Part shown: in pieces, positions 5,922 through 13,793 of the stretch | How positions within the stretch are numbered: position 1 is the first letter of the stretch | Layout of the letters: each line of letters opens with the position of its first letter | Assembly: GCA_937903155.1 (NCBI GenBank) | Contig: CALCZU010000141.1 | Coordinates: 1-14,602 of the forward strand | Origin: an uncultured Bdellovibrionales bacterium | GTDB taxonomy: Bacteria; Bdellovibrionota; FAC87; UBA2466 | Direction of reading: 5' to 3' | DNA length: 14,602 nt | Position numbers and translations under genes: made by a program | Notes under the pieces: model-generated | What the model was told of the DNA's origin: nothing | The model's input: only the letters and a program-made list of their open reading frames with translations | Databases searched by the model: none

Positions 5922-7004
5922 TTATTTTGCGGACAGCGTCGGATTTTGACGAAAGAATGCATCTTTAAAAAGATTTCGAAACACGTTGTAGTCCGTCATT
6001 CGAGCAAAATTATCTAAAAATTCGTGCGGCATCGAATTGAGTCCGAAATGTCTGAGTAAAACATTGACCTGGCCCATCAAAATGGAATTATTAACCGCAA
6101 TGAACGGTTTCCAAAGCACTGCCGTGTGATAGTAGTCGCTAAGGTCATTTAAAAAATGATCGAGATCCGCTTTGACTTCTCTCGACTCGCGATTTCTCCA
6201 CTCTTTCAGATCCTGCATCCTCTGTGCGGTCGCTTTGGCAAAAGCCTTTTCGGTTTCACCTACCGGAGGATGGTATTCTGCTTTATGATTTGCAGTTAAC
6301 AGGGTCTCCGCGGTGAGAGGTTCTTCAGAGCTACTCCCTTTCGCTTTCACTCGAATAGTCGTTTGAGCGATGTATCCGTTTCCGCCAAGAGCCTGAGCCG
6401 GCGGCACAGGTTTGAATCCATTTAGCACGAGTTTTTCCATCTGTTCCGAAGTGACTTCAAAATTATTTAATTGATGCCCAATCACAATGTCTGTTGGAGC
6501 GACATCCTTTCTGTACTTTCCCGGAAAGGTATTAACGCTGTTGTATTGAAGCATTCCCGTTCGCAGGAACGTTTGTTCGGGAACTATTTTCTTTGTGAGC
6601 TTGTCTTTTAAGAAGGTTTGAACGGTCGATTTGACATGTTCGACACTGAGTTGCTCTTCGTAAGAATTATCGGGAGCGTCTTTAACATACCATTCATAAA
6701 AAGACATCCGTGCGTCTCTTTGATTTTCTAAGTAGCGAGTATCCAATGGCTCATTCAAAGCCGTCAATTGAACCGGGCAGAGCATTTTGCGATCGCCCAT
6801 CGACCTTCGGGCTTCCCGTGGGTCTGAGGAAAGTCCGTAATCTCGAGGCTCGCGAACAAAATCTTTCTGAAATTCGGGCTGAACTAAAACAAAAGGGTCC
6901 GAAGGATAGCGAAAGCGCAACTTCGGATTAGCGGAGGCTAGGTTAGATAACGCAAGTAGGGGCAGAAGCCACCTTAAACGAAGCAATAATAACTGTGGAC
7001 GCAT
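5922..7004 (-). CDS. Exported protein with a degenerate Fic-like motif
   Basis: This 360-residue protein starts with a signal peptide (LLLLRLRWLLPLLALSNLASA, cut near residue 25). Residues 280-325 read as two helices with KPFIAVNNSILM (299-310) and NVLLRHFGL between them and the end, aligning with the Fic core HPFxxGNGRxxR followed by 'LL...Gl'. The catalytic His is Lys299, the second Gly and the Arg residues are replaced, while Pro300, Phe301 and Asn305 remain. If this is a Fic fold it should lack canonical AMP-transfer activity. Residues 26-275 are unrecognised. The ATG at 7004 is only six bases from a perfect TATAAT, and no Shine-Dalgarno is present. It lies just downstream of hflX but has its own promoter. 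It ends directly against the plus-strand gene at 5921. Gene is sure; Fic relation is tentative. Confidence 0.78.
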   Translation of the reverse strand: MRPQLLLLRLRWLLPLLALSNLASANPKLRFRYPSDPFVLVQPEFQKDFVREPRDYGLSSDPREARRSMGDRKMLCPVQLTALNEPLDTRYLENQRDARMSFYEWYVKDAPDNSYEEQLSVEHVKSTVQTFLKDKLTKKIVPEQTFLRTGMLQYNSVNTFPGKYRKDVAPTDIVIGHQLNNFEVTSEQMEKLVLNGFKPVPPAQALGGNGYIAQTTIRVKAKGSSSEEPLTAETLLTANHKAEYHPPVGETEKAFAKATAQRMQDLKEWRNRESREVKADLDHFLNDLSDYYHTAVLWKPFIAVNNSILMGQVNVLLRHFGLNSMPHEFLDNFARMTDYNVFRNLFKDAFFRQNPTLSAK

Positions 7005-7010
7005 ACATTA

Positions 7011-7016
7011 ATTATA
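7011..7016 (-). promoter_or_regulatory. Consensus -10 box of the Fic-like gene
   Basis: A perfect TATAAT on the minus strand, six bases before the ATG at 7004. No strong -35 box is visible (CACTTT at 17 bp). The predicted transcript start coincides with the ATG, so the message would be leaderless. Confidence 0.5.
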
Positions 7017-7089
7017 TGACACGCCAACCCATGAAAGTGTTAGGATTTGGTTAAGATGCCCCTTTTTTAATCCGGAAACTGCGTTGATT

Positions 7090-8394
7090 TTAGACAATTG
7101 TCTTTGAATCATCCGCGATTTTAAGCCAGTCAGCACTCGCCTTCATAATTCGAATTTGGAAGCGAGTGCCTTCTTCGAGATACTCTTTCTTCATCACTTT
7201 TGCGTATTCGTGAATCTGGGATTGTAACCAGCTGTTCGTGTAGGGAATCGTGACTTCCAAATCGATCATTGCTCGTTCGAAAAAAGCGTAGATGACGTTT
7301 CTCAGTTTTTTCATGTCTTCAGGTCGAAACGAGGAAACGACTGCGCTATCAAAATAGCGACGCTCGAGAACTTTTGGTAAAAATGCCTCTTTCACGAGAT
7401 CCGCTTTATTGAATACAAGGACACTCGGTTTGTCTCCCGCCCCAATCTCGTCCAAGACCGCTTTGGTCACTTCCATTTGATCGTTAAAATTCACGGCTGA
7501 AAGATCAACGACATGCAAAAGCATATCCGCTTCGAGAACCTCTTGGAGCGTCGAACGGAAAGAAGCTACGAGATCATGAGGTAGCTTCGAAATGAATCCG
7601 ACCGTATCTGACAAAAGAATCGGGGGACGGGTTTTCGGATCAATGACTCGGACCGTAGGATCTAAAGTCGCAAAAACACGATCATCGACAAAGACTTCAC
7701 TATCCGTGAGGGCATTCATCAACGTCGATTTTCCGGCGTTGGTATAACCTACAATCGCTACTCTTAAAAATTTATCCCGGTGTAATCGTTGGGTTGCACG
7801 TTCACGGGCCATGTGTTCTAAATCTTTTTTAAGAAGGGATATCTTCGAGCGAATCATTCGTCTGTCGAGTTCGATTTGTTTTTCCCCGACACCTTTTAGA
7901 CCGATTCCTCCTTTTTGACGTTCGAGATGCGTCCATCTTCGCGTGAGGTGGGTCGAAAGATATTCGAGCATTGCAAGTTCAACTTGAACTTTCGCTTCCT
8001 TTGTCCTTGCATGGCGGGAGAAAATATCCAAAATGATGCTCGTTCTGTCCATCACTTTGCACTTCATGATCTTTTCAAGATTTTTAAGCTGAGTGCCTGT
8101 GAGCTCGTCATCAAACGCCACGAACTCGCATTCCAGTTCTTTCGCTCTCAACCCAATTTCTTCGGCTTTCCCCGTGCCGATAAAAGTCGCGGATTCCGGG
8201 CGCGTGCGTTTTTGAATAAACTTTTCTACAACGGTGGCACCTAAAGTCGAAACCAGTCGCTCAAGTTCCTCAAGCGATATATTGAGTTCCTCCTCAGTCG
8301 TTTTCGGAAACTGTACCCCAACTGCTAAACCGGTGGATCGACGCTCCGTCGGGACCGTCCGTTCATTTTTTTTGACTCGGTTTTTTTCACCCAT
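7090..8394 (-). CDS. hflX: GTPase HflX
   Basis: HflX is a ribosome-associated GTPase that in several bacteria splits stalled or hibernating 70S ribosomes after stress. The protein of 434 residues has the N-terminal HflX domain, the linker signature GIGLKGVGEKQIELDRR (163-179) and a Ras-like G domain with GYTNAGKST (216-224), the switch threonine in ATLDPTVR (about 243), DTVG (263-266) and NKAD (329-332). A GTG at 8412 could extend it by six codons, but GGAG at 8410-8407 precedes ATG 8394, and that start overlaps the upstream stop by 8 bp (ATGGGTGA), the usual arrangement for translational coupling. It is the last gene of the acpP operon. No obvious terminator follows its stop at 7090. Confidence 0.96.
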   Translation of the reverse strand: MGEKNRVKKNERTVPTERRSTGLAVGVQFPKTTEEELNISLEELERLVSTLGATVVEKFIQKRTRPESATFIGTGKAEEIGLRAKELECEFVAFDDELTGTQLKNLEKIMKCKVMDRTSIILDIFSRHARTKEAKVQVELAMLEYLSTHLTRRWTHLERQKGGIGLKGVGEKQIELDRRMIRSKISLLKKDLEHMARERATQRLHRDKFLRVAIVGYTNAGKSTLMNALTDSEVFVDDRVFATLDPTVRVIDPKTRPPILLSDTVGFISKLPHDLVASFRSTLQEVLEADMLLHVVDLSAVNFNDQMEVTKAVLDEIGAGDKPSVLVFNKADLVKEAFLPKVLERRYFDSAVVSSFRPEDMKKLRNVIYAFFERAMIDLEVTIPYTNSWLQSQIHEYAKVMKKEYLEEGTRFQIRIMKASADWLKIADDSKTIV

Positions 8395-8785
8395 TGGGAT
8401 TAAAGTCTCCACTGTAAAAATTAATGGTGGTCTGTAAGGTTAATGTTTTTAACTTTTCTTTGAGCGATTCCAACTGCTCTTCGGAATCGCAGACCATCGC
8501 CACACTTTGAAAGTTCATCCCTTCGCAAGTGCGCACAAAAAAGTCAGGATCAAAATCCCGCTCGATTACAAGATATTCATTGTTTAGCTTTTTCAAAGTC
8601 GGAAAAACACTTCGAGGCTGATTTTCATTCATTTGCCGAAGAGTTCGACTGAGAGCCCCGCACACGTTCCAGTCGAACTGAAGGAAGAACGGGGATTCTT
8701 CGACCTTCGAAAGATTTAGCCAAATACATCGCTCCGACAACAGAAGCGCTTCTTTCGGACTAATCTTTTTATTTTCGAATTGCAT
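8387..8785 (-). CDS. Conserved-looking hypothetical protein between nusB and hflX
   Basis: This 132-residue soluble protein begins with ATG 8785, 11 bp after the nusB stop, and ends overlapping hflX by 8 bp. It has no signal peptide or membrane segment, three internal cysteines (C20, C42, C87) plus C99, and an alternation of short strands (CIWLNL, FFLQFDW, EYLVIER, SVAMVCD) with helices that suggests a small alpha/beta fold, loosely STAS-like. I do not recognise a family. No Shine-Dalgarno is apparent before the ATG, so translation may depend on coupling to nusB. Its place in a housekeeping operon suggests a real and functional gene. Confidence 0.8.
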   Translation of the reverse strand: MQFENKKISPKEALLLSERCIWLNLSKVEESPFFLQFDWNVCGALSRTLRQMNENQPRSVFPTLKKLNNEYLVIERDFDPDFFVRTCEGMNFQSVAMVCDSEEQLESLKEKLKTLTLQTTINFYSGDFNPNG

Positions 8786-8796
8786 TTGAGAAAAGT

Positions 8797-9228
8797 TTAC
8801 GGTGCTTTACCCGGGGGAACGACTTTGTCCTTTAACTTGTCTAAAATTGCATTCGTAAATGAAGGTGTCGCCTCCGCGCCGAACTCCTTTGCAATCTCGA
8901 CCATCTCGTTAATCGTTACTGTGGCAGGCACATCGTCACAATATTTGAGTTCGTAAACGCCGATTCGTAAAATATTTCGGTCCACGATCGCCATTCGATC
9001 CATTCGCCAATTTTCAGACTGGGTTGAAACTTCTTCATCCAGCTCTTTAAGATGCTCGCGAACCCCGTTAACGACTTTTAAGACGTAATCGTCGAGACGC
9101 CCGCCCTCTTTCGTGTAGAGTCTTTCGTAGTGAGCAATCGCTTCTAAGACGCTCAGGGAAGGATTCATGTCCAGCTGATAAAGAATTTGGAGCGCGTCTT
9201 TACGCGCCTCGTGACGGGAGATTTTCAT
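8797..9228 (-). CDS. nusB: Transcription antitermination factor NusB
   Basis: NusB binds boxA RNA together with NusE (S10) in the rRNA antitermination complex. The protein has 143 residues, all-helical, with the family landmarks RHEARKDALQILYQLDM (5-21), W-R-MDR-AIVDRNILRIGVYEL in the middle, VTINEMVEIAKEFG and the C-terminal SFTNAILDKL. The ATG at 9228 overlaps the glyA stop in an ATGA tetranucleotide, so it is probably translationally coupled. Confidence 0.96.
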   Translation of the reverse strand: MKISRHEARKDALQILYQLDMNPSLSVLEAIAHYERLYTKEGGRLDDYVLKVVNGVREHLKELDEEVSTQSENWRMDRMAIVDRNILRIGVYELKYCDDVPATVTINEMVEIAKEFGAEATPSFTNAILDKLKDKVVPPGKAP

Positions 9229-10463
9229 AGTTCACTATAAATTGGGAATCGTTTGCAGATTTCCAAAACCTCGCCCTTCACTTTGGCGCAAGTGGTATCG
9301 TCGTTATTTTTCAAAGTTCTACCAATGGCCCCGGCTAACCATTTCATTTCGGTCTCTTTTAAACCGCGAGTGGTGATGGAGGGTGTGCCCAAACGAATTC
9401 CGCTCGTAACAAATGCGGATTCTGTCTCAAAGGGAACAGTGTTCTTATTTACCGTTAAGCCCACTTTATCCAAACGCGCTTCGGCGTCTTTGCCGGTCAT
9501 CTTTTGATTTCTCAGATCAATCAGGACTAAATGATTATCGGTTCCGCCGCTCACAAGCTCAAAACCTTCGGCCATTAATTCTTCAGCCAAGACTTTACAG
9601 TTTTTGACCACTTGAGCCGAATAAGCTTTAAACTCCGGCGTCAAAGCTTCTTTAAACGCGACTGCTTTTCCTGCAATCACATGCATCAAAGGCCCCCCTT
9701 GAATTCCAGGAAAAATACGAGAATTCAGTTTTTGTCGGTGGGCTTCTTTCGCAAGAATGATTCCACCACGTGGGCCGCGAAGCGTTTTATGGGTCGTACT
9801 CGTCACAATGTCAGCATGCGGAATCGGACTTGGATGAATTCCCGCTGCTACGAGGCCTGCGATATGGGCCATGTCGACCATTAAAAGACTTCCAGCTTCT
9901 TTGGCGATCTGTCCAAAGGCTTCAAAATCAATAATTCGAGAGTAAGCACTTGCGCCCGCAATTATCATTTTGGGTTTATGTTCGAGTGCAAGCTTTCGAA
10001 CTTCGTCGTAATCAATGAGTTGGTTGTCCTTTCGAACTCCGTACGCAATGATTTTAAATAACATTCCAGAAAAATTAATGGGATGTCCGTGAGTCAGATG
10101 TCCCCCGTGCGAGAGATTCATCCCTAAAACGGTATCGCCGGGGGTGAGCGCTGCTAAATATGCCGCCATATTGGCTTGAGAGCCTGAATGCGGTTGAACG
10201 TTAGCGTATTCAGAACCAAATAGTTTTTGGACCCTTTCAAGGGCCAACGTCTCAACGATATCGACGAACTCACACCCGCCGTAATACCTTTTACCGGGAT
10301 ATCCTTCTGCATATTTGTTCGTGAGGACCGAACCTTGAGCTTCCATTACGGCGCGAGAGACAGTGTTTTCGCTGGGGATTAATTCCAGAGAATTCTTTTG
10401 CCGAGAAAGTTCTTTTTGACAGGCTTCAAATACCTGTTCGTCCGTTTTGGAAAGTTCTTTCAC
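9225..10463 (-). CDS. glyA: Serine hydroxymethyltransferase
   Basis: This PLP enzyme interconverts serine plus tetrahydrofolate with glycine plus 5,10-methylene-tetrahydrofolate in the cytosol, the main source of one-carbon units. At 412 residues it is standard size. Landmarks: ELIPSENTVS (27-36), YAEGYPGKRYYGG (51-63), QPHSGSQAN (90-98), VDMAHIAGL with D197 and H200, and TSTTHKTLRGPRGG, in which K226 forms the Schiff base. The start codon is GTG at 10463, overlapping the rpiB stop as GTGA. The downstream nusB overlaps its stop by four bases. Confidence 0.97.
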   Translation of the reverse strand: MKELSKTDEQVFEACQKELSRQKNSLELIPSENTVSRAVMEAQGSVLTNKYAEGYPGKRYYGGCEFVDIVETLALERVQKLFGSEYANVQPHSGSQANMAAYLAALTPGDTVLGMNLSHGGHLTHGHPINFSGMLFKIIAYGVRKDNQLIDYDEVRKLALEHKPKMIIAGASAYSRIIDFEAFGQIAKEAGSLLMVDMAHIAGLVAAGIHPSPIPHADIVTSTTHKTLRGPRGGIILAKEAHRQKLNSRIFPGIQGGPLMHVIAGKAVAFKEALTPEFKAYSAQVVKNCKVLAEELMAEGFELVSGGTDNHLVLIDLRNQKMTGKDAEARLDKVGLTVNKNTVPFETESAFVTSGIRLGTPSITTRGLKETEMKWLAGAIGRTLKNNDDTTCAKVKGEVLEICKRFPIYSEL

Positions 10464-10930
10464 TTGGGCTCCTTTGGGTTCTCCATTTGGCGAATAAGTG
10501 CCACGCGATCGCTATGCCGACCTTCTAAAAATTTTGTTCGAATCCAGGTTTTGACGGCTTCAATGGCGACTTCAGGTCCCACGAGTCTAGCGCCCAGACA
10601 AATAATATTCGAATCGTTGTGTTCTTTTGAAAGTCTCGCCGAGGTCGCGTCCCAAACGGTAGCAGCGCGAATTTTAGCGACTTTATTCGCAGCGATTGCA
10701 ACTCCGATGCCCGAACCGCAGACGAGTATTCCACGTCCACCTTCTTTGGAAACTTTTTCCGCCACTTTCTTTGCGTAATCAGGATAGTGCACTGAAGTTT
10801 TATCGTGACAGCCCAAATCTTCTACTTCCAATTCAGAAAATGTCTTTTTGATCTCTTGGAGTAGAACTTCTTTCATCTCGAACCCTGCGTGGTCCGATCC
10901 GAGAAAAATTTTATTTTGGGATGAGCTCAT
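10460..10930 (-). CDS. rpiB: Ribose-5-phosphate isomerase B
   Basis: RpiB interconverts ribose 5-phosphate and ribulose 5-phosphate in the pentose phosphate pathway. The 156-residue protein carries FLGSDHAGFEMK (9-20), the catalytic cysteine in LVCGSGIGVAIAANK (C71) and HNDSNIICLGAR (104-115), all typical of the LacA/RpiB family. The ATG at 10930 overlaps the fabF stop (ATGA). The pairing of rpiB with glyA is common in bacterial operons. Confidence 0.96.
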   Translation of the reverse strand: MSSSQNKIFLGSDHAGFEMKEVLLQEIKKTFSELEVEDLGCHDKTSVHYPDYAKKVAEKVSKEGGRGILVCGSGIGVAIAANKVAKIRAATVWDATSARLSKEHNDSNIICLGARLVGPEVAIEAVKTWIRTKFLEGRHSDRVALIRQMENPKEPK

Positions 10931-12162
10931 GTGTATCTCTTAAAAATCAAGCTTGCGTTTGTTCCGCCAAAACCGAAAGAATTGGAAAGCGCGTAATCGA
11001 TTTTTCGCTCTTGTGCTTGATTGGCAACCAAATTGAGATCCGCTCCAACATCCGAATTTTCGAGGTTAATGGTTGGAGGAGCTGCTTGATTTTGGATCGC
11101 TTGAACGCAATACATCGCTTCGACAGCGCCCGCCGCACCGAGAAGATGTCCCGTCATCGATTTTGTCGAGCTAATTGCAAGCTTTTTCACATGGTCTCCG
11201 AACACCGCCCGAGCCGCTAGAATTTCGTTTAGATCGCCGATCGGAGTCGAAGTTCCGTGAGCGTTGATGTAATCAATCTCTTCAGGCTCGACTCGAGCAT
11301 CTTTAAAAGCGAGTTTCATACAGCGCTGAGCGCCTTCGCCTTCAGGACTTGGCTGAGTCATATGAAAAGCATCAGAGTTAATTCCGTAACCGACGATTTC
11401 GGCAAGAATCTTCGCTCCGCGCTTTTTTGCGTGTTCAAGTTCTTCAAGGACTAAGACAGCTGCCCCTTCGCCCATGACAAAACCATCTCGGTCTTTATCA
11501 AAAGGACGAGAAGCTTTCTCCGGCGTATCGTTTCTTTGAGAAAGCGCCCGGAGCGCGCAGAATCCGCCGACACCGAGTTCGCAGATCACAGCTTCTGCCC
11601 CACCCGCAAGCATCAAATCCACATCGTCATCCCGAATCAGACGAGCTGACTCCCCAATGGAATGCGCACTCGACGAACATGCGGTTGTAATACAAGTGTT
11701 CGGTCCTTTTAAGCCGTACTTAATCGAAAGTTGTCCGGCCGCAAGGTTCGTAATCACCATCGGAATAAAGAATGGGCTAATCCGTCGAGGACCTTTTTCC
11801 ATGAGATCTTTATAAGTCGACTGAATTTCAATCAGACCTCCCATCCCGACACCTACGCAGGCGCCGAAACGTTCGAGATCTGTTTTACTGAGGTCGAGGC
11901 CACTGTCTTTGATTGCTTCCTCTCCCGAAAGCAACGCAAATTGAATAAAGCGCTCGATCTTTTTCAGCTCGCTCTTTGGAAAATGTTTCTCAGGTTGATA
12001 GCTCGAGATTTCTCCCGCAATACGACACGTGTATTGAGAAGCATCAAAAAGAGAAATAGGTCGAATACCCGACGTGCCTGCTACTAGGGATTCCCAGTTT
12101 TCCTTGGCGGAATACCCGATCGGTGTAATCGCCCCAATACCTGTGACGACCACTCTTCTCAT
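10927..12162 (-). CDS. fabF: 3-oxoacyl-[ACP] synthase II
   Basis: This condensing enzyme elongates acyl-ACP with malonyl-ACP in type II fatty-acid synthesis. The 411-residue protein begins RRVVVTGIGAITPIG and carries the full Cys-His-His triad: C162 in TTACSSSAHS, H302 in NAHGTSTP and H339 in KSMTGHLLGAAG, plus GFGGTNASL near the C-terminus. It begins 8 bp after the acpP stop and ends overlapping rpiB by four bases. Its substrate carrier is encoded immediately upstream. Confidence 0.97.
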   Translation of the reverse strand: MRRVVVTGIGAITPIGYSAKENWESLVAGTSGIRPISLFDASQYTCRIAGEISSYQPEKHFPKSELKKIERFIQFALLSGEEAIKDSGLDLSKTDLERFGACVGVGMGGLIEIQSTYKDLMEKGPRRISPFFIPMVITNLAAGQLSIKYGLKGPNTCITTACSSSAHSIGESARLIRDDDVDLMLAGGAEAVICELGVGGFCALRALSQRNDTPEKASRPFDKDRDGFVMGEGAAVLVLEELEHAKKRGAKILAEIVGYGINSDAFHMTQPSPEGEGAQRCMKLAFKDARVEPEEIDYINAHGTSTPIGDLNEILAARAVFGDHVKKLAISSTKSMTGHLLGAAGAVEAMYCVQAIQNQAAPPTINLENSDVGADLNLVANQAQERKIDYALSNSFGFGGTNASLIFKRYT

Positions 12163-12170
12163 GAATGCTT

Positions 12171-12404
12171 TTAGTTAACCTTTGCTTTGATGTAGTTAAT
12201 GACGTCATTAACCGTTTTGATTTTTTCAGCGTCTTCGTCCGGAATTTCGAGATCGAATTCTTCTTCCATAGTCATTACCAACTCGACTATATCCAAAGAG
12301 TCTGCTCCCAAATCATCGATAAAGGAAGCTTCTGGAGTAACGGTCTCCATGTCTACCCCGAGCTGCTCAACAATGATGTTCTTTACCTTTTCTTCAACTG
12401 ACAT
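12171..12404 (-). CDS. acpP: Acyl carrier protein
   Basis: A 77-residue acidic protein; the phosphopantetheine attachment serine is S36 in DLGADSLD, and the EEEFDLEIPDEDAEKIKTV helix region is typical. The start at ATG 12404 follows a strong GGAGGA (12416-12411) with 6-nt spacing, the best ribosome site in the operon, as expected for an abundant protein. First gene of the seven-gene operon ending with hflX. Confidence 0.98.
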   Translation of the reverse strand: MSVEEKVKNIIVEQLGVDMETVTPEASFIDDLGADSLDIVELVMTMEEEFDLEIPDEDAEKIKTVNDVINYIKAKVN

Positions 12405-12433
12405 ACGTTGTCCTCCACATGAAATTCTTGGGG

Positions 12434-12462
12434 ACTGTAGCAGATGTTTAAAAGGCGCGCAA
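12434..12462 (-). promoter_or_regulatory. Promoter of the acpP-fabF-rpiB-glyA-nusB-hflX operon
   Basis: On the minus strand TTGCGC (12462-12457, 3/6) and TACAGT (12439-12434, 4/6) are spaced 17 bp, with a TGn extended -10 immediately before the latter. Transcription would start near 12427, giving a leader of about 22 nt with the GGAGGA ribosome site. Confidence 0.5.
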
Positions 12463-12540
12463 GAAAACTACCGTATGAAAGATTAAAGATAACCTTTTAA
12501 AATTGCTACGCTAAGTCGGATTAGGTAGGAAAGACGGAAA

Positions 12541-13227
12541 ATGAAAGAGCTGATTGAGTTAAATAAAAAGATAATTGCATGTGAGAAGTGCCCGCGATTA
12601 ATTACGCACTGCAAAGAGATCGCAAAAAATAAGAAAAGAGAATTTTTGCGGGATACGTACTGGGGAAAGCCAGTTCCCGGTTTCGGCGATCCCAATGCAG
12701 AAGTGTGGGTTATCGGATTAGCGCCGGCGGCTCACGGAGCCAATCGGACGGGGAGAATGTTTACTGGAGACAGTTCGGGACGTTGGCTTTACAGAGCGCT
12801 GTATGAAACGGGATTTTCGAGTTCTGCGATTTCGGAGAAAGTTAAAGACGGTTTGAAATTGAAACGGATTTATATTTCCGCGGCTGCGCGTTGCGCTCCC
12901 CCCGATAATAAACCGACGGTTGAGGAACTCGCGCAATGCTCTTCTTTTTTAGATGAGGAATTACAAATTTTAAACCGAGTCTCGGTATATCTCGTACTTG
13001 GAAAAATTGCTTTTGATACGACGATAAAATTTTTGGAGAGGCAGAAAGTCGAAATCCCAAAGCCAAAACCGAAATTCTCTCACGGTGCCTTCTTTCAGTT
13101 CGAAAAAGTTTCCGTTCTCTGCTCCTACCATCCTTCGAGACAGAATACGCAAACAGGAAAGCTGACAGAGAAAATGTGGCTCGACATTTTTATCCGTCTA
13201 CGAAAAATCTTAGACTCTAAAAAGTAA
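12541..13227 (+). CDS. Uracil-DNA glycosylase, family 5 (UDGb type, iron-sulphur)
   Basis: The enzyme removes uracil and other deaminated bases from DNA, starting base-excision repair. The 228-residue protein has motif A GLAPAAHGANRTGRMFTGD (58-76), diagnostic of family 5, in which the usual catalytic Asp or Asn is replaced by Ala; motif B is HPSRQNTQTGKL (196-207). Four cysteines, C14 and C17 (CEKC), C117 and C132, match the 4Fe-4S ligands. It is divergent from acpP. A weak AGGA lies about ten bases before the ATG. Its 3' end overlaps the convergent lipoprotein gene by 11 bp. Confidence 0.93.
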   Translation: MKELIELNKKIIACEKCPRLITHCKEIAKNKKREFLRDTYWGKPVPGFGDPNAEVWVIGLAPAAHGANRTGRMFTGDSSGRWLYRALYETGFSSSAISEKVKDGLKLKRIYISAAARCAPPDNKPTVEELAQCSSFLDEELQILNRVSVYLVLGKIAFDTTIKFLERQKVEIPKPKPKFSHGAFFQFEKVSVLCSYHPSRQNTQTGKLTEKMWLDIFIRLRKILDSKK

Positions 13228-13672
13228 TTCCTTGATTAAACACGAGTTGGTCGGTTCCAAAAATTCGGATTGCAGCAATTTTCCAAACACCATCTTTCAG
13301 AAGGAGCAGGACCTCGCGAACATTAGATTCGGTCGCGGATTTTTCGCCTGTCTTATTTTCGACATTCACCCAGTAGCGGACTTCGGCACTTTCGGTACCG
13401 ATATTAGAAGCCACAACTTTAAAATCTTTCAGAGCGACCTTCCTATCGAGATAAGCTTTTTTAAACTGCTCATCATTCATTTTCGTAAAAGCGTCTTGCA
13501 TATCTCCCGTACAAGATTCGATCAGTTTTTTCTTATCTGCCGTGTCTTTGGAGGTGCTGCTCAAAGTCACGAACGCCTTAACCGTCTCTTCGGGAGTTGG
13601 ACCCGATTTTTTGGTGCAGGCGTTGAAAATAACAATGAGGGTCAAACCAATCAATAGAAGCAATCTTTTCAT
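13217..13672 (-). CDS. Lipoprotein with NTF2-like (DUF4878-type) domain
   Basis: This is a 151-residue protein whose signal MKRLLLLIGLTLIVIFNAC ends in a lipobox-like FNAC (C19; Phe at -3 is tolerated but not ideal). The mature part starts PTPEETVKAFVTLSS, a helix typical of small NTF2-like domains, and ends with VREVLLLLKDGVWKIAAIR, the curved sheet typical of DUF4878-type lipoproteins. It has one further cysteine (C54). Function unknown; probably anchored to a membrane in the periplasm. Extended -10 elements lie just before the ATG, predicting a leader of at most a few bases. Confidence 0.82.
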   Translation of the reverse strand: MKRLLLLIGLTLIVIFNACTKKSGPTPEETVKAFVTLSSTSKDTADKKKLIESCTGDMQDAFTKMNDEQFKKAYLDRKVALKDFKVVASNIGTESAEVRYWVNVENKTGEKSATESNVREVLLLLKDGVWKIAAIRIFGTDQLVFNQGITF

Positions 13673-13681
13673 AGACTCACA

Positions 13682-13690
13682 ATCATATCA
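13682..13690 (-). promoter_or_regulatory. Extended -10 promoter of the lipoprotein gene
   Basis: Minus-strand TGATATGAT: a TGn element and TATGAT (13687-13682), 5/6 to consensus, nine bases before the ATG at 13672. A second overlapping TATGAT lies at 13692-13687. No -35 box is clear. Confidence 0.45.
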
Positions 13691-13711
13691 TAGGAATCGC
13701 GAGCCGCCTTT

Positions 13712-13747
13712 ATGCTAAGCATCAACTTATTCAGACAAGTTTTGTCT
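13712..13747. promoter_or_regulatory. Two palindromes in the divergent promoter region (operator candidates)
   Basis: ATGCTAAGCAT (13712-13722) is a perfect odd palindrome. AGACAAGTTTTGTCT (13733-13747) has perfect 6-bp arms around GTT. Both lie in the 121 bp between the lipoprotein gene and the zinc-knuckle gene, where either divergent promoter could be regulated. No regulator family can be named from them. Confidence 0.3.
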
Positions 13748-13793
13748 CAATTCCTCCGATGAGCTTCAAAAGGTTTCATCACTAGGAGGAACG

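Noticed and set aside
7005..7089. Possible terminator after hflX, suggested by the A/T-rich run near 7063.
   Set aside because: The only inverted repeat (GGATTAA with TTAACC) is imperfect and not followed by a T run on the minus strand.
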